From an uncultured Clostridia bacterium (GTDB taxonomy: Bacteria > Bacillota > Clostridia > TANB77 > CAG-508), in the NCBI GenBank assembly GCA_947631495.1, contig CANRLO010000008.1, positions 1 through 36,330 of the forward strand: 36,330 bases of DNA. Direction: 5' to 3'. Numbering within the stretch: position 1 is the stretch's first letter; the number at the start of each line of letters is the position of its first letter. Below the pieces are notes generated by a model. The model did not search any database. It had not been told where the DNA came from and saw only the letters and a program-made list of their open reading frames with translations. Made by a program: the position numbers and the translations under genes. Shown here one piece after another: positions 1 through 7,310 of this stretch.

Positions 1-89
1 TATATTTATACATACAAAGGTGAAATTTTTGCTTACAAACTTTTAAGGTGATTTTATCATAAATTAAATACAAAATATTCTTCCAATAA

Positions 90-118
90 TTGACATAAAA
101 TAAAGAAAATGCTATAAT
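90..118 (+). promoter_or_regulatory. Sigma-A type promoter of the orphan gene
   Basis: The -35 is TTGACA at 90-95 and the -10 is TATAAT at 113-118, with a 17-bp spacer. Both hexamers match the vegetative consensus exactly. The start codon of the downstream gene is about 48 bp past the -10. Confidence 0.85.
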
Positions 119-165
119 AAAAATGTAACTATGTAGAGAAGTCCTAACTAATGGGAGGAAAAAAC

Positions 166-546
166 ATGAAGAAAAAACAGCTAAGCTATGAGCAGGCAAT
201 AGCAAAGCTTGCTCGGGGACACACAGTAGTATGCCAATTTAAAGATAGGCAGGACAACACGGAAGTTGTTCACAATCAGGAAAGGCTTAAGTATTTATAT
301 AACTTGAGCCAACAAGGTGTACAGGAGTGTATCATATACTCAGTTCAGCAGGAAAAAGCTAAGGTTTCAGAAAAAGATGTTGAAATGAGTTTTGATGAGG
401 CTTATCATATGGTACATTCAGGTGAACTGGTGTACTACAAAGAGGATGGGGAAGAAAAAGAAATCACTACGCTTAATGAATTAATTAATATTCGTAGGCG
501 GTTTGATTTAGCAGGAAAAACCCTGTTCCTCTATTGGCATGAATAG
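166..546 (+). CDS. Hypothetical protein, 126 aa, single-gene unit
   Basis: I do not recognise this family. It is a soluble, charged protein of about 126 aa with no signal peptide or membrane segment, starting MKKKQLSYEQAIAKLARG and ending FLYWHE. ATG 166 is preferred over ATG 151 because GGGAGG at 153-158 lies 7 nt before it. It has its own consensus promoter (90-118) and a strong terminator (551-595), so it is transcribed alone. Base use differs from the neighbours: about seven of its ten Gln codons are CAG, whereas the nearby genes use almost only CAA. That suggests different ancestry or selection for expression. Function is unknown. Confidence 0.75.
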   Translation: MKKKQLSYEQAIAKLARGHTVVCQFKDRQDNTEVVHNQERLKYLYNLSQQGVQECIIYSVQQEKAKVSEKDVEMSFDEAYHMVHSGELVYYKEDGEEKEITTLNELINIRRRFDLAGKTLFLYWHE

Positions 547-550
547 TTCG

Positions 551-595
551 TAGAAAATACCTAAAATCTGATGTAAAGATTTTAGGTATTTTCTA
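551..595 (+). terminator. Rho-independent terminator after the orphan gene
   Basis: An 18-bp perfect stem (551-568 pairs with 578-595) with a 9-nt loop begins 5 bp after the stop codon. It is followed by a T-rich stretch. Confidence 0.9.
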
Positions 596-614
596 TTTTC
601 TTCTTTATTTTTTA

Positions 615-643
615 TTGTTTTAAAATAAAATTTTTGATATACT
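615..643 (+). promoter_or_regulatory. Possible promoter of priA
   Basis: TTGTTT at 615-620 and TATACT at 638-643 are separated by 17 bp, upstream of priA. The region is very AT-rich, so chance matches are likely. The rest of the 596-763 gap shows no other gene. Confidence 0.4.
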
Positions 644-763
644 ATAGCAAATAATAATATATAATTCTTATTAAAAAATATATTAGAAAAAAAGTAAAAA
701 ATTAAGAAAGACCAACTATAAGAAGTCAATTATAAACTTGAAAAAATAGAAAGGAGGGAAAAC

Positions 764-3004
764 ATGATTGCAGAAATTATTTTAAATTCCAATGCAAAAG
801 ACTTAGATAGAACCTTTGACTATAAAGTGCCAAAAGACATGGAACAACAAATTCAAATAGGTAATCGAGTTTTTGTTCCTTTCGGCAGAAGAAAAACTCT
901 AGAAGAAGGCTTTGTAGTAGGTTTAAAAGAAAAAACTTCTTTTGAAACAAAAGAAATTGCAAGTAGAGTAGATAATCCTTTCTTAAATGAAAACAGAATA
1001 AAATTAGCAAAATGGATTGCAAAAAGATATTTTTGCAATTTATCAGACAGCATGAAACTCATGTTACCTCCAGGAACTAAAACCAACAAAGTAGAAAATA
1101 GAATAAAAGAGAAAACCAATAATTTTGTATATTTAAAAAAAGAAGAGGACGAAATAGAGTGGGAAATAGAAAACGAGAAAATAAAATCAGAAAAACAAAT
1201 TCGTATTTTACACTTTCTAATGGAGAATGATGCAATTACTGTCAGCGATTTAGAAGTATTTACTGACACTTCAAGAGCAATTATAAAAACCTTAGAAAAA
1301 AATGGATATATTGAAATAGTAGAAAAACAAGTAGAAAGAAATCCTTTTCTTTATAAAGAAGTAAAAAAAACAGAAAAACTAAAATTGAATGAAGAACAAG
1401 AACAAGCTTACCAAAAAATCGAACAAGCCATAGAGGAGGAAAAAGATAGCGAATTTTTGTTATTTGGAGTAACAGGCTCTGGAAAAACAGAAATTTATAT
1501 GCAAGCAATTGAGAAAGCAATAAGTAAAGGTAAGACAAGCATAATGCTCGTACCAGAAATTTCACTTACACCTCAAATGGTAGAACGTTTCATGGCAAGG
1601 TTTGGAAAAGAAAAAATAGCAGTTCTTCATAGCAAATTATCTATTGGCGAGCGTTATGATGCGTGGCAAAAGATTGCCTCAGGCAAAATAGACATTGTTA
1701 TTGGTGCTAGGTCTGCAATATTTGCACCAATTCAAAATATTGGAGTTATTATTATAGATGAGGAACATGATTCTTCTTACCAATCTGAAATGACACCAAA
1801 ATATCATGCAAAAGAAGTAGCACAAATTTTATCAAAAGAAAATTCTTGCCCACTTATTTTAGGTAGTGCTACTCCAGAAATAGGAACTTTCTATAAAGCC
1901 CAAAAAGGAGAAATTGAACTATTAGAATTAAAGAAAAGAGCCAATAACTCTAGCCTTCCAACAGTACAAGTAATTGATTTGCGAGACGAATTGCAAAATG
2001 GGAACCGTTCTATGCTAAGTGTAAAATTACAAGAAGCAATAAAAGAAAATTTAGAAAAAAAACAACAAACTATTTTATTTTTAAACAGAAGAGGGTATTC
2101 TACATTTGTAATGTGTAGAGATTGTGGCTATACAGTAAAATGCAAAAATTGCAATATTACAATGACTTATCATTTAAAACAAGATAAACTAAAATGCCAC
2201 TATTGTGGATATGAAGAAAAAAAAGTAACAGTATGCCCAGTATGTAAAAGCACTAACATTCGTTACTTTGGAACCGGTACGCAAAAATTGGAACAAGAAG
2301 TACAAAAGCTATTTCCACAAGCAACTACAATTCGTATGGACGTAGATACCGTAAGCAAAAAAAATTCACATGAAGAAATATTAAATCGCTTCAAAGAAGA
2401 AAACATAGACATTTTAATTGGAACGCAAATGGTTGTAAAAGGACACCATTTTCCAAAAGTAACCTTAGTAGGAGTAATTGCAGCAGATAGTAGCTTAAAC
2501 ATTGAAGACTTCCGTGCAAATGAAAGAACCTTTCAAATCTTAACGCAAGTAGCAGGAAGAGCAGGAAGGGAAAAATTACAAGGAAAAGTATTCATACAAA
2601 CATATAACCCAGATAGCTTAGCCATTGAGCAAGCAAAAGAGCAAGACTATAAAGAATTCTATGAAAGTGAAATACCAATCAGAAAACAGTTGAAATATCC
2701 ACCTTTTTGCGATATAATAGTACTTGGATTTAGTTCAGAAAAAGAGCAAGAAGTAATAAAACAAGCAAAAAAAATACATGAATATTTAAAAAATAGAATT
2801 ATAACAGAAAAAATAGGCATTCTATTATATAGTCCAGTGCCAGCGCCAATAGACAAAATAAAAAATAAATATCGTTGGCGTATGATTATAAAATGTATAT
2901 ACAATGAACAAATCAACACATTATTACACCAAGCAATAGAGCAAAACGAGTGCAAAAAAAGCATTTCACAAACTATAGAAATAAATCCATCGAATATGAT
3001 GTGA
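764..3004 (+). CDS. priA: Primosomal replication restart helicase PriA
   Basis: PriA is a superfamily 2 3'-5' DNA helicase that recognises stalled or collapsed forks and reloads the replicative helicase. The 746-aa length is usual. The Walker A motif GVTGSGKTEIY is near residues 235-245 and the DEEH box near 331-334. Eight zinc-binding cysteines lie at about 450-493 (CRDCGYTVKCKNC, then CHYCGYEE and CPVCKS), followed by YFGTGTQKLEQEV and the helicase motif VAGRAGR. AGGAGG precedes ATG 764. The gene leads a priA-def-fmt cluster, a common clostridial order. Its stop codon lies inside a palindromic repeat (3002-3050). Confidence 0.97.
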   Translation: MIAEIILNSNAKDLDRTFDYKVPKDMEQQIQIGNRVFVPFGRRKTLEEGFVVGLKEKTSFETKEIASRVDNPFLNENRIKLAKWIAKRYFCNLSDSMKLMLPPGTKTNKVENRIKEKTNNFVYLKKEEDEIEWEIENEKIKSEKQIRILHFLMENDAITVSDLEVFTDTSRAIIKTLEKNGYIEIVEKQVERNPFLYKEVKKTEKLKLNEEQEQAYQKIEQAIEEEKDSEFLLFGVTGSGKTEIYMQAIEKAISKGKTSIMLVPEISLTPQMVERFMARFGKEKIAVLHSKLSIGERYDAWQKIASGKIDIVIGARSAIFAPIQNIGVIIIDEEHDSSYQSEMTPKYHAKEVAQILSKENSCPLILGSATPEIGTFYKAQKGEIELLELKKRANNSSLPTVQVIDLRDELQNGNRSMLSVKLQEAIKENLEKKQQTILFLNRRGYSTFVMCRDCGYTVKCKNCNITMTYHLKQDKLKCHYCGYEEKKVTVCPVCKSTNIRYFGTGTQKLEQEVQKLFPQATTIRMDVDTVSKKNSHEEILNRFKEENIDILIGTQMVVKGHHFPKVTLVGVIAADSSLNIEDFRANERTFQILTQVAGRAGREKLQGKVFIQTYNPDSLAIEQAKEQDYKEFYESEIPIRKQLKYPPFCDIIVLGFSSEKEQEVIKQAKKIHEYLKNRIITEKIGILLYSPVPAPIDKIKNKYRWRMIIKCIYNEQINTLLHQAIEQNECKKSISQTIEINPSNMM

Positions 3005-3050
3005 TGCATTGGGGACGTTTCCATTTGCATCATCTGTCCCTAATGTATCA
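3002..3050. repeat. GGGGAC-type palindromic repeat at the priA stop codon
   Basis: Arms 3002-3016 and 3036-3050 are complementary over 15 bp. The two differences from perfect symmetry both give G-U pairs in RNA. The core has the form GGGGACGTTTCC...TGTCCC, the look of REP-like repeats found between genes in many Clostridia. It covers the priA TGA stop and creates a spurious in-frame ATG (3009) upstream of def. Assignment to a REP/RAYT family is inference. Confidence 0.65.
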
Positions 3051-3071
3051 AAAAAAGGAGGAAAAACAAAA

Positions 3072-3551
3072 GTGGCAATTCGAAGTATTAGAGAAGAAGG
3101 AGACGAAATATTAAAAAAGAAGTCAAGAGAAGTAGAAACCATAGATGATAAAATAAGAGAATTATTAGACGATATGGTAGAAACCATGCATAAATACAAT
3201 GGAGTAGGATTAGCTGCTGTACAAGTAGGTATTTTAAAAAGACTAATTGTTATAGATTTATATGATGAAAAAGGACCAATGAAGTTAGTTAATCCAGTTA
3301 TTTTAAAAGAAAAGGGAGAACAAGAAGTAGAAGAAGGTTGCTTAAGTTTTCCTAATAAATATGCAAAAATAATAAGACCAAAAGAGGTCAAAGTAGAAGC
3401 TTTAGATGAAAATGGTAAAAAAATAAAAATTGATGCCAAAGATTTATTAGCACAAGCATTATGCCATGAAATAGACCATTTAAATGGTATTACATTTGTA
3501 GAAAAAATGATACCAGGCACGCTAGAATATGTAGAACCAAACGACAATTAG
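3072..3551 (+). CDS. def: Peptide deformylase
   Basis: Removes the formyl group from the N-terminal methionine of new proteins, using a metal ion. All three family motifs are present in order: GVGLAAVQVG, EEGCLSFPN and HEIDHLNG, the last carrying the HExxH metal site. I place the start at GTG 3072, giving VAIRSIREEGDEIL and about 159 aa. AGGAGG at 3056-3061 precedes it, and family proteins begin MAIR.. here. The in-frame ATG at 3009 lies in the upstream palindromic repeat and would add 21 unrelated residues. It pairs functionally with the next gene, fmt, which adds the formyl group to initiator tRNA. Confidence 0.96.
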   Translation: MAIRSIREEGDEILKKKSREVETIDDKIRELLDDMVETMHKYNGVGLAAVQVGILKRLIVIDLYDEKGPMKLVNPVILKEKGEQEVEEGCLSFPNKYAKIIRPKEVKVEALDENGKKIKIDAKDLLAQALCHEIDHLNGITFVEKMIPGTLEYVEPNDN

Positions 3552-3600
3552 GGACAATTGGGGACAGTCCCCAATTGGTACAAATGGGACAATTTGGGAC
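3551..3600. repeat. Second GGGGAC-type repeat, between def and fmt
   Basis: The two copies of a 15-nt unit (3551-3565 and 3586-3600) differ by one base (gggacaattggggac and gggacaatttgggac). Between them, 3555-3565 and 3567-3577 form an 11-bp perfect inverted repeat. It begins on the last base of the def stop codon, as the first element begins on the priA stop. It may be a REP-like mobile palindrome or an mRNA processing or stability structure. Confidence 0.6.
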
Positions 3601-3626
3601 AGGGTTTAATAAAAAAGGAGTGTAAT

Positions 3627-4613
3627 ATGCTTAGAGTTTTATTTATGGGAACACCAGACTTTGCACAAGAGTCATTAAAAAGTTTAATAGAAGCAAATTA
3701 TGATGTAATCGGGGTTGTAACAAACCAAGATAAACCAAAAGGAAGAGGAATGAAAATGGTATTTTCTCCAGTAAAAGAATATGCCATAGAACAAAACATT
3801 CCTATTTATCAACCAGAAAAAGTCAAAAATAATATAGAATTTTTACAAACAGTGCAAGAATTAAATCCAGATGTTATTTGTGTAGTTGCTTATGGGAAAA
3901 TTTTACCAAAGGAAATTTTAGATATTCCAAAATATGGCTGTATTAATGTGCATGCATCTCTTCTTCCAAAGTATAGAGGGGCAGCACCAATTCAGTGGGC
4001 TGTACTAAATGGCGATAAAACAACAGGTGTTACTACTATGTATATGGATATTGGCATGGATACAGGAGATATTATTTTAAAAGAAGAAACTGAAATAGGA
4101 AGGGAAGAAACAACAGGAGAGCTTTGGGATAGACTTTCTAAAATGGGTGGAAGACTTTTAGTAGAAACTTTAAAACAAATAGAAACAGGAACTATTACAA
4201 GAACAAAACAAGGAGAAAATTTTAGCTTAGCGCCAATGCTAAATAAAGAAATGGCAAAAATAAATTGGGAAGAACAAACAGCAGAAGAAATTCATAATTT
4301 AGTAAGAGGTTTAAATCCTATTATGGGAGCCTATACCTTCTTAAATGGAAAGAAATTAAAACTATGGAAGGTAAAAGTAAAAACAGAGCAAGAGCTAGTT
4401 TCCTTATTTCCAGAACTAGAAGAATATTTATATAAATTGCAAGATGTAGCCGAAGGAGTTATTCTATTTGCAAGTGATAAGAAAGGCTTATTTATTAAAG
4501 CAAAAGAAGGAATTATCGAAGTAGAAGAAATACAAGGCGAAAATGCAAAAAGAATGCAAGTAGGAGACTTTCTAAGAGGAAATACAATTATGGCAGGAGA
4601 AATATTAGAGTAA
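3627..4613 (+). CDS. fmt: Methionyl-tRNA formyltransferase
   Basis: Transfers a formyl group from 10-formyl-THF to Met-tRNA(fMet) for translation initiation. Motifs are MGTPDFAQESL near the N-terminus, then INVHASLLPKYRGAAPIQ with the catalytic Asn/His pair, then GMDTGDI with the catalytic Asp. The C-terminal OB-type domain ends at VGDFLRGNTIMAGEIL. At 328 aa it is slightly longer than average. ATG 3627 is chosen because AAGGAG at 3615-3620 sits 6 nt upstream; an in-frame ATG at 3558 falls in the repeat and adds unrelated residues. Fhs in this window makes the one-carbon donor. Confidence 0.97.
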   Translation: MLRVLFMGTPDFAQESLKSLIEANYDVIGVVTNQDKPKGRGMKMVFSPVKEYAIEQNIPIYQPEKVKNNIEFLQTVQELNPDVICVVAYGKILPKEILDIPKYGCINVHASLLPKYRGAAPIQWAVLNGDKTTGVTTMYMDIGMDTGDIILKEETEIGREETTGELWDRLSKMGGRLLVETLKQIETGTITRTKQGENFSLAPMLNKEMAKINWEEQTAEEIHNLVRGLNPIMGAYTFLNGKKLKLWKVKVKTEQELVSLFPELEEYLYKLQDVAEGVILFASDKKGLFIKAKEGIIEVEEIQGENAKRMQVGDFLRGNTIMAGEILE

Positions 4614-4620
4614 AACAAAC

Positions 4621-4656
4621 CCCCACTATGTAATAACATAGTGGGGTGTTTCATTT
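4621..4656. terminator. Terminator between convergent genes
   Basis: A perfect 10-bp GC-containing stem (4621-4630 with 4637-4646), 6-nt loop, then tgtttcatttc. It follows the fmt stop and also faces the convergent minus-strand gene, so it may serve both strands. Confidence 0.8.
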
Positions 4657-4688
4657 CATGCAATATCCATAGAAGAACATTTGATAAT

Positions 4689-5330
4689 TTAGCAATAGAA
4701 AAGAAATGATGTTTTAGCAGTGATGTTTCTATCATTAAGGTTACAATCATCTGAAATAAAATCAAAATCATCATCTTCTCCAATAATGAAAGAATCATTA
4801 TATCCTAAAATGGAAACATTGTGTGCTTTGATTACGAGAGAATCATTATTACCTTCAATTAGAATATCTTCTGCCTCAATGTTGGCGGATTTATTGTCAT
4901 TTCCGAGCAAAACATCACGCGCATTAATATTAAAAGAATTATTACGGCCAAGCACATAGAAGTCCTGCATAGTAGTAATATTAAAAGAGTGATTGCTACC
5001 AGCAACCAAATAATTTAAAGCATGGATATACAATATAGAAGAATCTCCATTTACTTCAACATTTCCATCAGAGTCAATGTCTTGCGCATCCAAAGACTTA
5101 ACACAAATGTCGCCGTCGCGTATGAAAATGTCCGCTATACTTTCAAGATTTTCACAAACAATGTCTCCGCCTACAATGGAAATAGAAGCATCATCATCTG
5201 CAAAATTAATTGTGCCGGAAACAATCAGACTTCCATTTTTGATATTAACATCGCCGTTAATGATAAGGTTGCCACCAAAGATATAATCCTCGCCTTCCAA
5301 TATTAAATTTTCCAAAGTCCGTTTCTGCAT
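4689..5330 (-). CDS. Repetitive beta-helix-like protein, bactofilin-like appearance
   Basis: A 213-aa protein of unknown function built from short beta-strand repeats. From about residue 108 to 185 a ~17-residue unit recurs about five times with the pattern G-x-N-x-S-x-x-I (AGSNHSFNI, GRNNSFNI, GNDNKSANI, GNNDSLVI, GYNDSFII). The first half (GGNLIINGDVNIKNGSLIVSG) resembles the turns of bactofilins and other polymer-forming proteins. There is no signal peptide and it is acidic near the C-terminus (GEDDDFDF). The start is ATG 5328-5330, with AAGGAGG 7 nt upstream on the minus strand; the in-frame ATG further out is unsupported. It is encoded opposite to its neighbours. A cytoplasmic scaffold role is inference only. 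Confidence 0.75.
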   Translation of the reverse strand: MQKRTLENLILEGEDYIFGGNLIINGDVNIKNGSLIVSGTINFADDDASISIVGGDIVCENLESIADIFIRDGDICVKSLDAQDIDSDGNVEVNGDSSILYIHALNYLVAGSNHSFNITTMQDFYVLGRNNSFNINARDVLLGNDNKSANIEAEDILIEGNNDSLVIKAHNVSILGYNDSFIIGEDDDFDFISDDCNLNDRNITAKTSFLFYC

Positions 5331-5407
5331 TTGCAATCCTCCTTGTTTTAAAAACAAACTATTTTAAGTTACGTTCAAAATTATATCATAATAACATAAA
5401 ATAATCA

Positions 5408-5456
5408 ATAAAAAATAGCAAATAAAAAAATAGCAAATAAAAAAATAGCAAATAAA
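5408..5456. repeat. Three 15-bp AT-rich tandem repeats
   Basis: The unit tagcaaataaaaaaa occurs at 5416, 5431 and 5446; the third copy decays after ten bases. It lies between the divergent beta-helix gene and asp23 and could alter promoter spacing or bend DNA. No function is shown. Confidence 0.7.
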
Positions 5457-5482
5457 TTTAACGAAAAAATTACAAAAAAGTG

Positions 5483-5511
5483 TTGTAAAAACAAAAAGAT
5501 ATTGGTATACT
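5483..5511 (+). promoter_or_regulatory. Promoter of the asp23 cluster
   Basis: TTGTAA at 5483-5488 and TATACT at 5506-5511 are separated by 17 bp, about 52 bp before the asp23 start. The match to the vegetative consensus is good. Confidence 0.65.
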
Positions 5512-5563
5512 TATAGTATCAAAAAAAGCACACAAAAAAGAAAAATATAAGGAGGTTTTTGTG

Positions 5564-5992
5564 ATGGAAGAAAATAAAGAAGTAAAAGAAGAAGTAGTAG
5601 AAAGTGGAGAAATTGCATTATCTACTGATACAAACGAAATTAAAATAGCAGATGATGTAGTTGCTGTAATTGCAGGTGTTGCTGTAGCAGAAGTACCAGG
5701 CGTTGCAGAAATGGCAGGAGGATTTGCAGGAGGAATTACTGAAGTATTAAGCGGAAAGAAAAATTTAGCAAAAGGAATTAAAGTAGAAGTAGGAGAAAAA
5801 GATACAAAAATAGATGTTAACATTATTGTAGAATATGGTGTTAGAATTCCAGATGTAGCATTTGAAATTCAAAACAGAGTAAAAAAAGCAGTAGAAACTA
5901 TGACAGGTCTAAATGTTGTAGAAGTAAATGTACATGTACAAGGTGTTAATACAGAAGGAAAAGAAGTTACAGAAGTTAAAACAGAAGAATAA
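5564..5992 (+). CDS. Asp23/Gls24 family envelope stress protein
   Basis: A 142-aa cytoplasmic Asp23 domain protein (family also called alkaline shock protein 23). The N-terminus is acidic (EENKEVKEEVVE). The family core follows: IKIADDVVAVIAGVAVAEVP, MAGG, then DTKIDVNIIVEYGVRIPDVA and NVVEVNVHVQGV. In staphylococci Asp23 is tethered to the membrane by AmaP, and an AmaP-like gene is the next one here. Start ATG 5564 (MEEN) has AAGGAGG 8 nt before it; GTG 5561 is the alternative. A hairpin without a T-tract follows the gene. Confidence 0.92.
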   Translation: MEENKEVKEEVVESGEIALSTDTNEIKIADDVVAVIAGVAVAEVPGVAEMAGGFAGGITEVLSGKKNLAKGIKVEVGEKDTKIDVNIIVEYGVRIPDVAFEIQNRVKKAVETMTGLNVVEVNVHVQGVNTEGKEVTEVKTEE

Positions 5993-5998
5993 AGCCAA

Positions 5999-6029
5999 AA
6001 AGGGTGCGCATAAACAGAACGCACCCTTT
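5999..6029 (+). other. GC-rich hairpin between asp23 and amaP
   Basis: A 10-bp stem (aaagggtgcg at 5999-6008, its complement at 6020-6029) with an 11-nt loop. No run of T follows, so it is more likely a processing or 3'-end stabilising hairpin, or a leaky attenuator, than a full terminator. It could raise asp23 transcript over downstream genes. Confidence 0.6.
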
Positions 6030-6055
6030 GCAAAAGATAACGGGAGGAAAAAACA

Positions 6056-6619
6056 ATGAAAGTATTAGATAGAATAGGGTTAGTTATTTTTTCAAATTTT
6101 ATTTTAATTATCTCTATTATATTATGCCTATTAATTTTTGGCTGGTTATCACCAGATATGGTTTATGAGGTTATAAGGATAGCATTAAATGACCCAGTTA
6201 CTACAAATATAGTATTAGCAATAAGTATTATTTGTATTATACTTGCTATTAAATGTATTTTCTTTAGTACAGATAAAAATGAAATAAATGGCATTAAAGA
6301 TGGCATTTTATTACAAAATTCAGATGGAAAATTAGTTATTTCAAAAACAACATTAGAAGAATTGGTTAGTAATGTAGCAAAAGGATTTGATAGCGCACAA
6401 GATGTTACTTCTAAAATTGTATTAGATGAAGAAAATAAATTAGTTGTTTATGTGTTACTAAGTGTAAAAGAAAATGCAGTTATAAAAGAACTATCCAATA
6501 ATCTTCAAAATAAAATAAAGAGTGCAATCAAAAAGACAGCAGATTTAGAAGTAAAAGAAGTTAATATTAGCATTAAAGAATTGCATTCACAAGGAACACA
6601 AGGATTAGAACAACAATAG
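6056..6619 (+). CDS. amaP: AmaP-like membrane anchor for Asp23
   Basis: A 187-aa protein with two N-terminal membrane segments (about residues 9-30 and 48-70) joined by a short loop, then a cytoplasmic domain of Asp23-like character (NSDGKLVISKTTLEELVSNV... LVVYVLLSVKENAVIKEL). This is the layout of the alkaline shock response membrane anchor AmaP, which recruits Asp23 to the membrane. GGGAGG precedes ATG 6056. It lies between asp23 and a DUF2273 gene, the usual order. The symbol rests on architecture and context. Confidence 0.88.
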   Translation: MKVLDRIGLVIFSNFILIISIILCLLIFGWLSPDMVYEVIRIALNDPVTTNIVLAISIICIILAIKCIFFSTDKNEINGIKDGILLQNSDGKLVISKTTLEELVSNVAKGFDSAQDVTSKIVLDEENKLVVYVLLSVKENAVIKELSNNLQNKIKSAIKKTADLEVKEVNISIKELHSQGTQGLEQQ

Positions 6620-6657
6620 TATAAGTAATTATACTATCAGAAAGGAAGAAAAAAAAC

Positions 6658-6861
6658 ATGAATGAAATTAAAAACTTTTTCATGAAGTATAGAGGAGCAA
6701 TTATTGGAGCATTAGTTGCTATTTTAATATTATGTACAGGCTTTTACAAATTAATGATAGGAATTATTTTAATAGCCATTGGTATATATGTAGGAAATTA
6801 TATTCAAATAAATAAAGAAGAAGTAAAAGATAAAATAAAGAATTTTATTGACAAATTATAA
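6658..6861 (+). CDS. DUF2273 small membrane protein
   Basis: A 67-aa protein with a short amphipathic start ([17 protein letters not shown]), one or two hydrophobic segments over residues 12-48 with a GIYVG turn, and a charged C-terminal tail. Its length, sequence style and place after Asp23 and AmaP fit the DUF2273 family that travels with Asp23 genes. AAAGGAAG lies 9 nt upstream. It probably belongs to the same envelope-stress complex; its molecular role is not known. Confidence 0.82.
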   Translation: MNEIKNFFMKYRGAIIGALVAILILCTGFYKLMIGIILIAIGIYVGNYIQINKEEVKDKIKNFIDKL

Positions 6862-6884
6862 AAGTTATAAAAGGGGAACATCCA

Positions 6885-7304
6885 ATGAAACGAACAGAAA
6901 CGCGAGAATTAGCATTTAGACTAATTTATAGTAGCGAAGTCCAAAAAGAGATGGAAGAAGAACAAGTAGAATTATATTTGCAAGAAAATGAAATTAAACA
7001 AAAGGCAGAAGTAGAATACATTCATCAAATATATGAAGGAATAAAAGAACATAAAGAAGAAATTGAAGAATTAATTGCAAGTAATTTAAAGGAAAAATGG
7101 ACGATGGAGCGAATTTCTAAAATTAATCGTGCTATTTTAAAACTTGCTATTTTTGAGTTAATTTATTCAAAATTACCATATAAAGTAGTCATCAATGAAG
7201 CAGTTGAACTTGCTAAAAAATATGGAGACGATTCTTCTAAATCTTTTGTAAATGGAATTTTAGCAAGTATTGTAAAGGAAAAAAACTTAAATCAAGAGGG
7301 GTAA
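6885..7304 (+). CDS. nusB: Transcription antitermination factor NusB
   Basis: An all-helical protein of 139 aa that, with NusE (S10), binds boxA RNA and supports antitermination of rRNA operons. Family features are the start [18 protein letters not shown], the central [20 protein letters not shown] and the C-terminal [30 protein letters not shown] precedes ATG 6885. The gene sits between the Asp23 module and xseA, a common clostridial order, and its last codons (AGAGGGG) also provide the ribosome site for xseA. Confidence 0.96.
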   Translation: MKRTETRELAFRLIYSSEVQKEMEEEQVELYLQENEIKQKAEVEYIHQIYEGIKEHKEEIEELIASNLKEKWTMERISKINRAILKLAIFELIYSKLPYKVVINEAVELAKKYGDDSSKSFVNGILASIVKEKNLNQEG

Positions 7305-7310
7305 CACAAA

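Noticed and set aside
853-1269. Long antisense frames inside priA and other genes
   Set aside because: They are shadows of AT-rich coding sequence: hydrophobic, without SD sites, and opposite to well-supported genes.
3009-3071. Upstream ATG for peptide deformylase
   Set aside because: It lies within a palindromic repeat and adds residues not found in the family; GTG 3072 follows AGGAGG.
3558-3626. Upstream ATG for methionyl-tRNA formyltransferase
   Set aside because: It lies in the second palindromic repeat; ATG 3627 has a good SD and matches the family start.
5408-5456. CRISPR-like short repeat array
   Set aside because: Units are 15 bp, directly adjacent with no spacers, and no cas genes are near.
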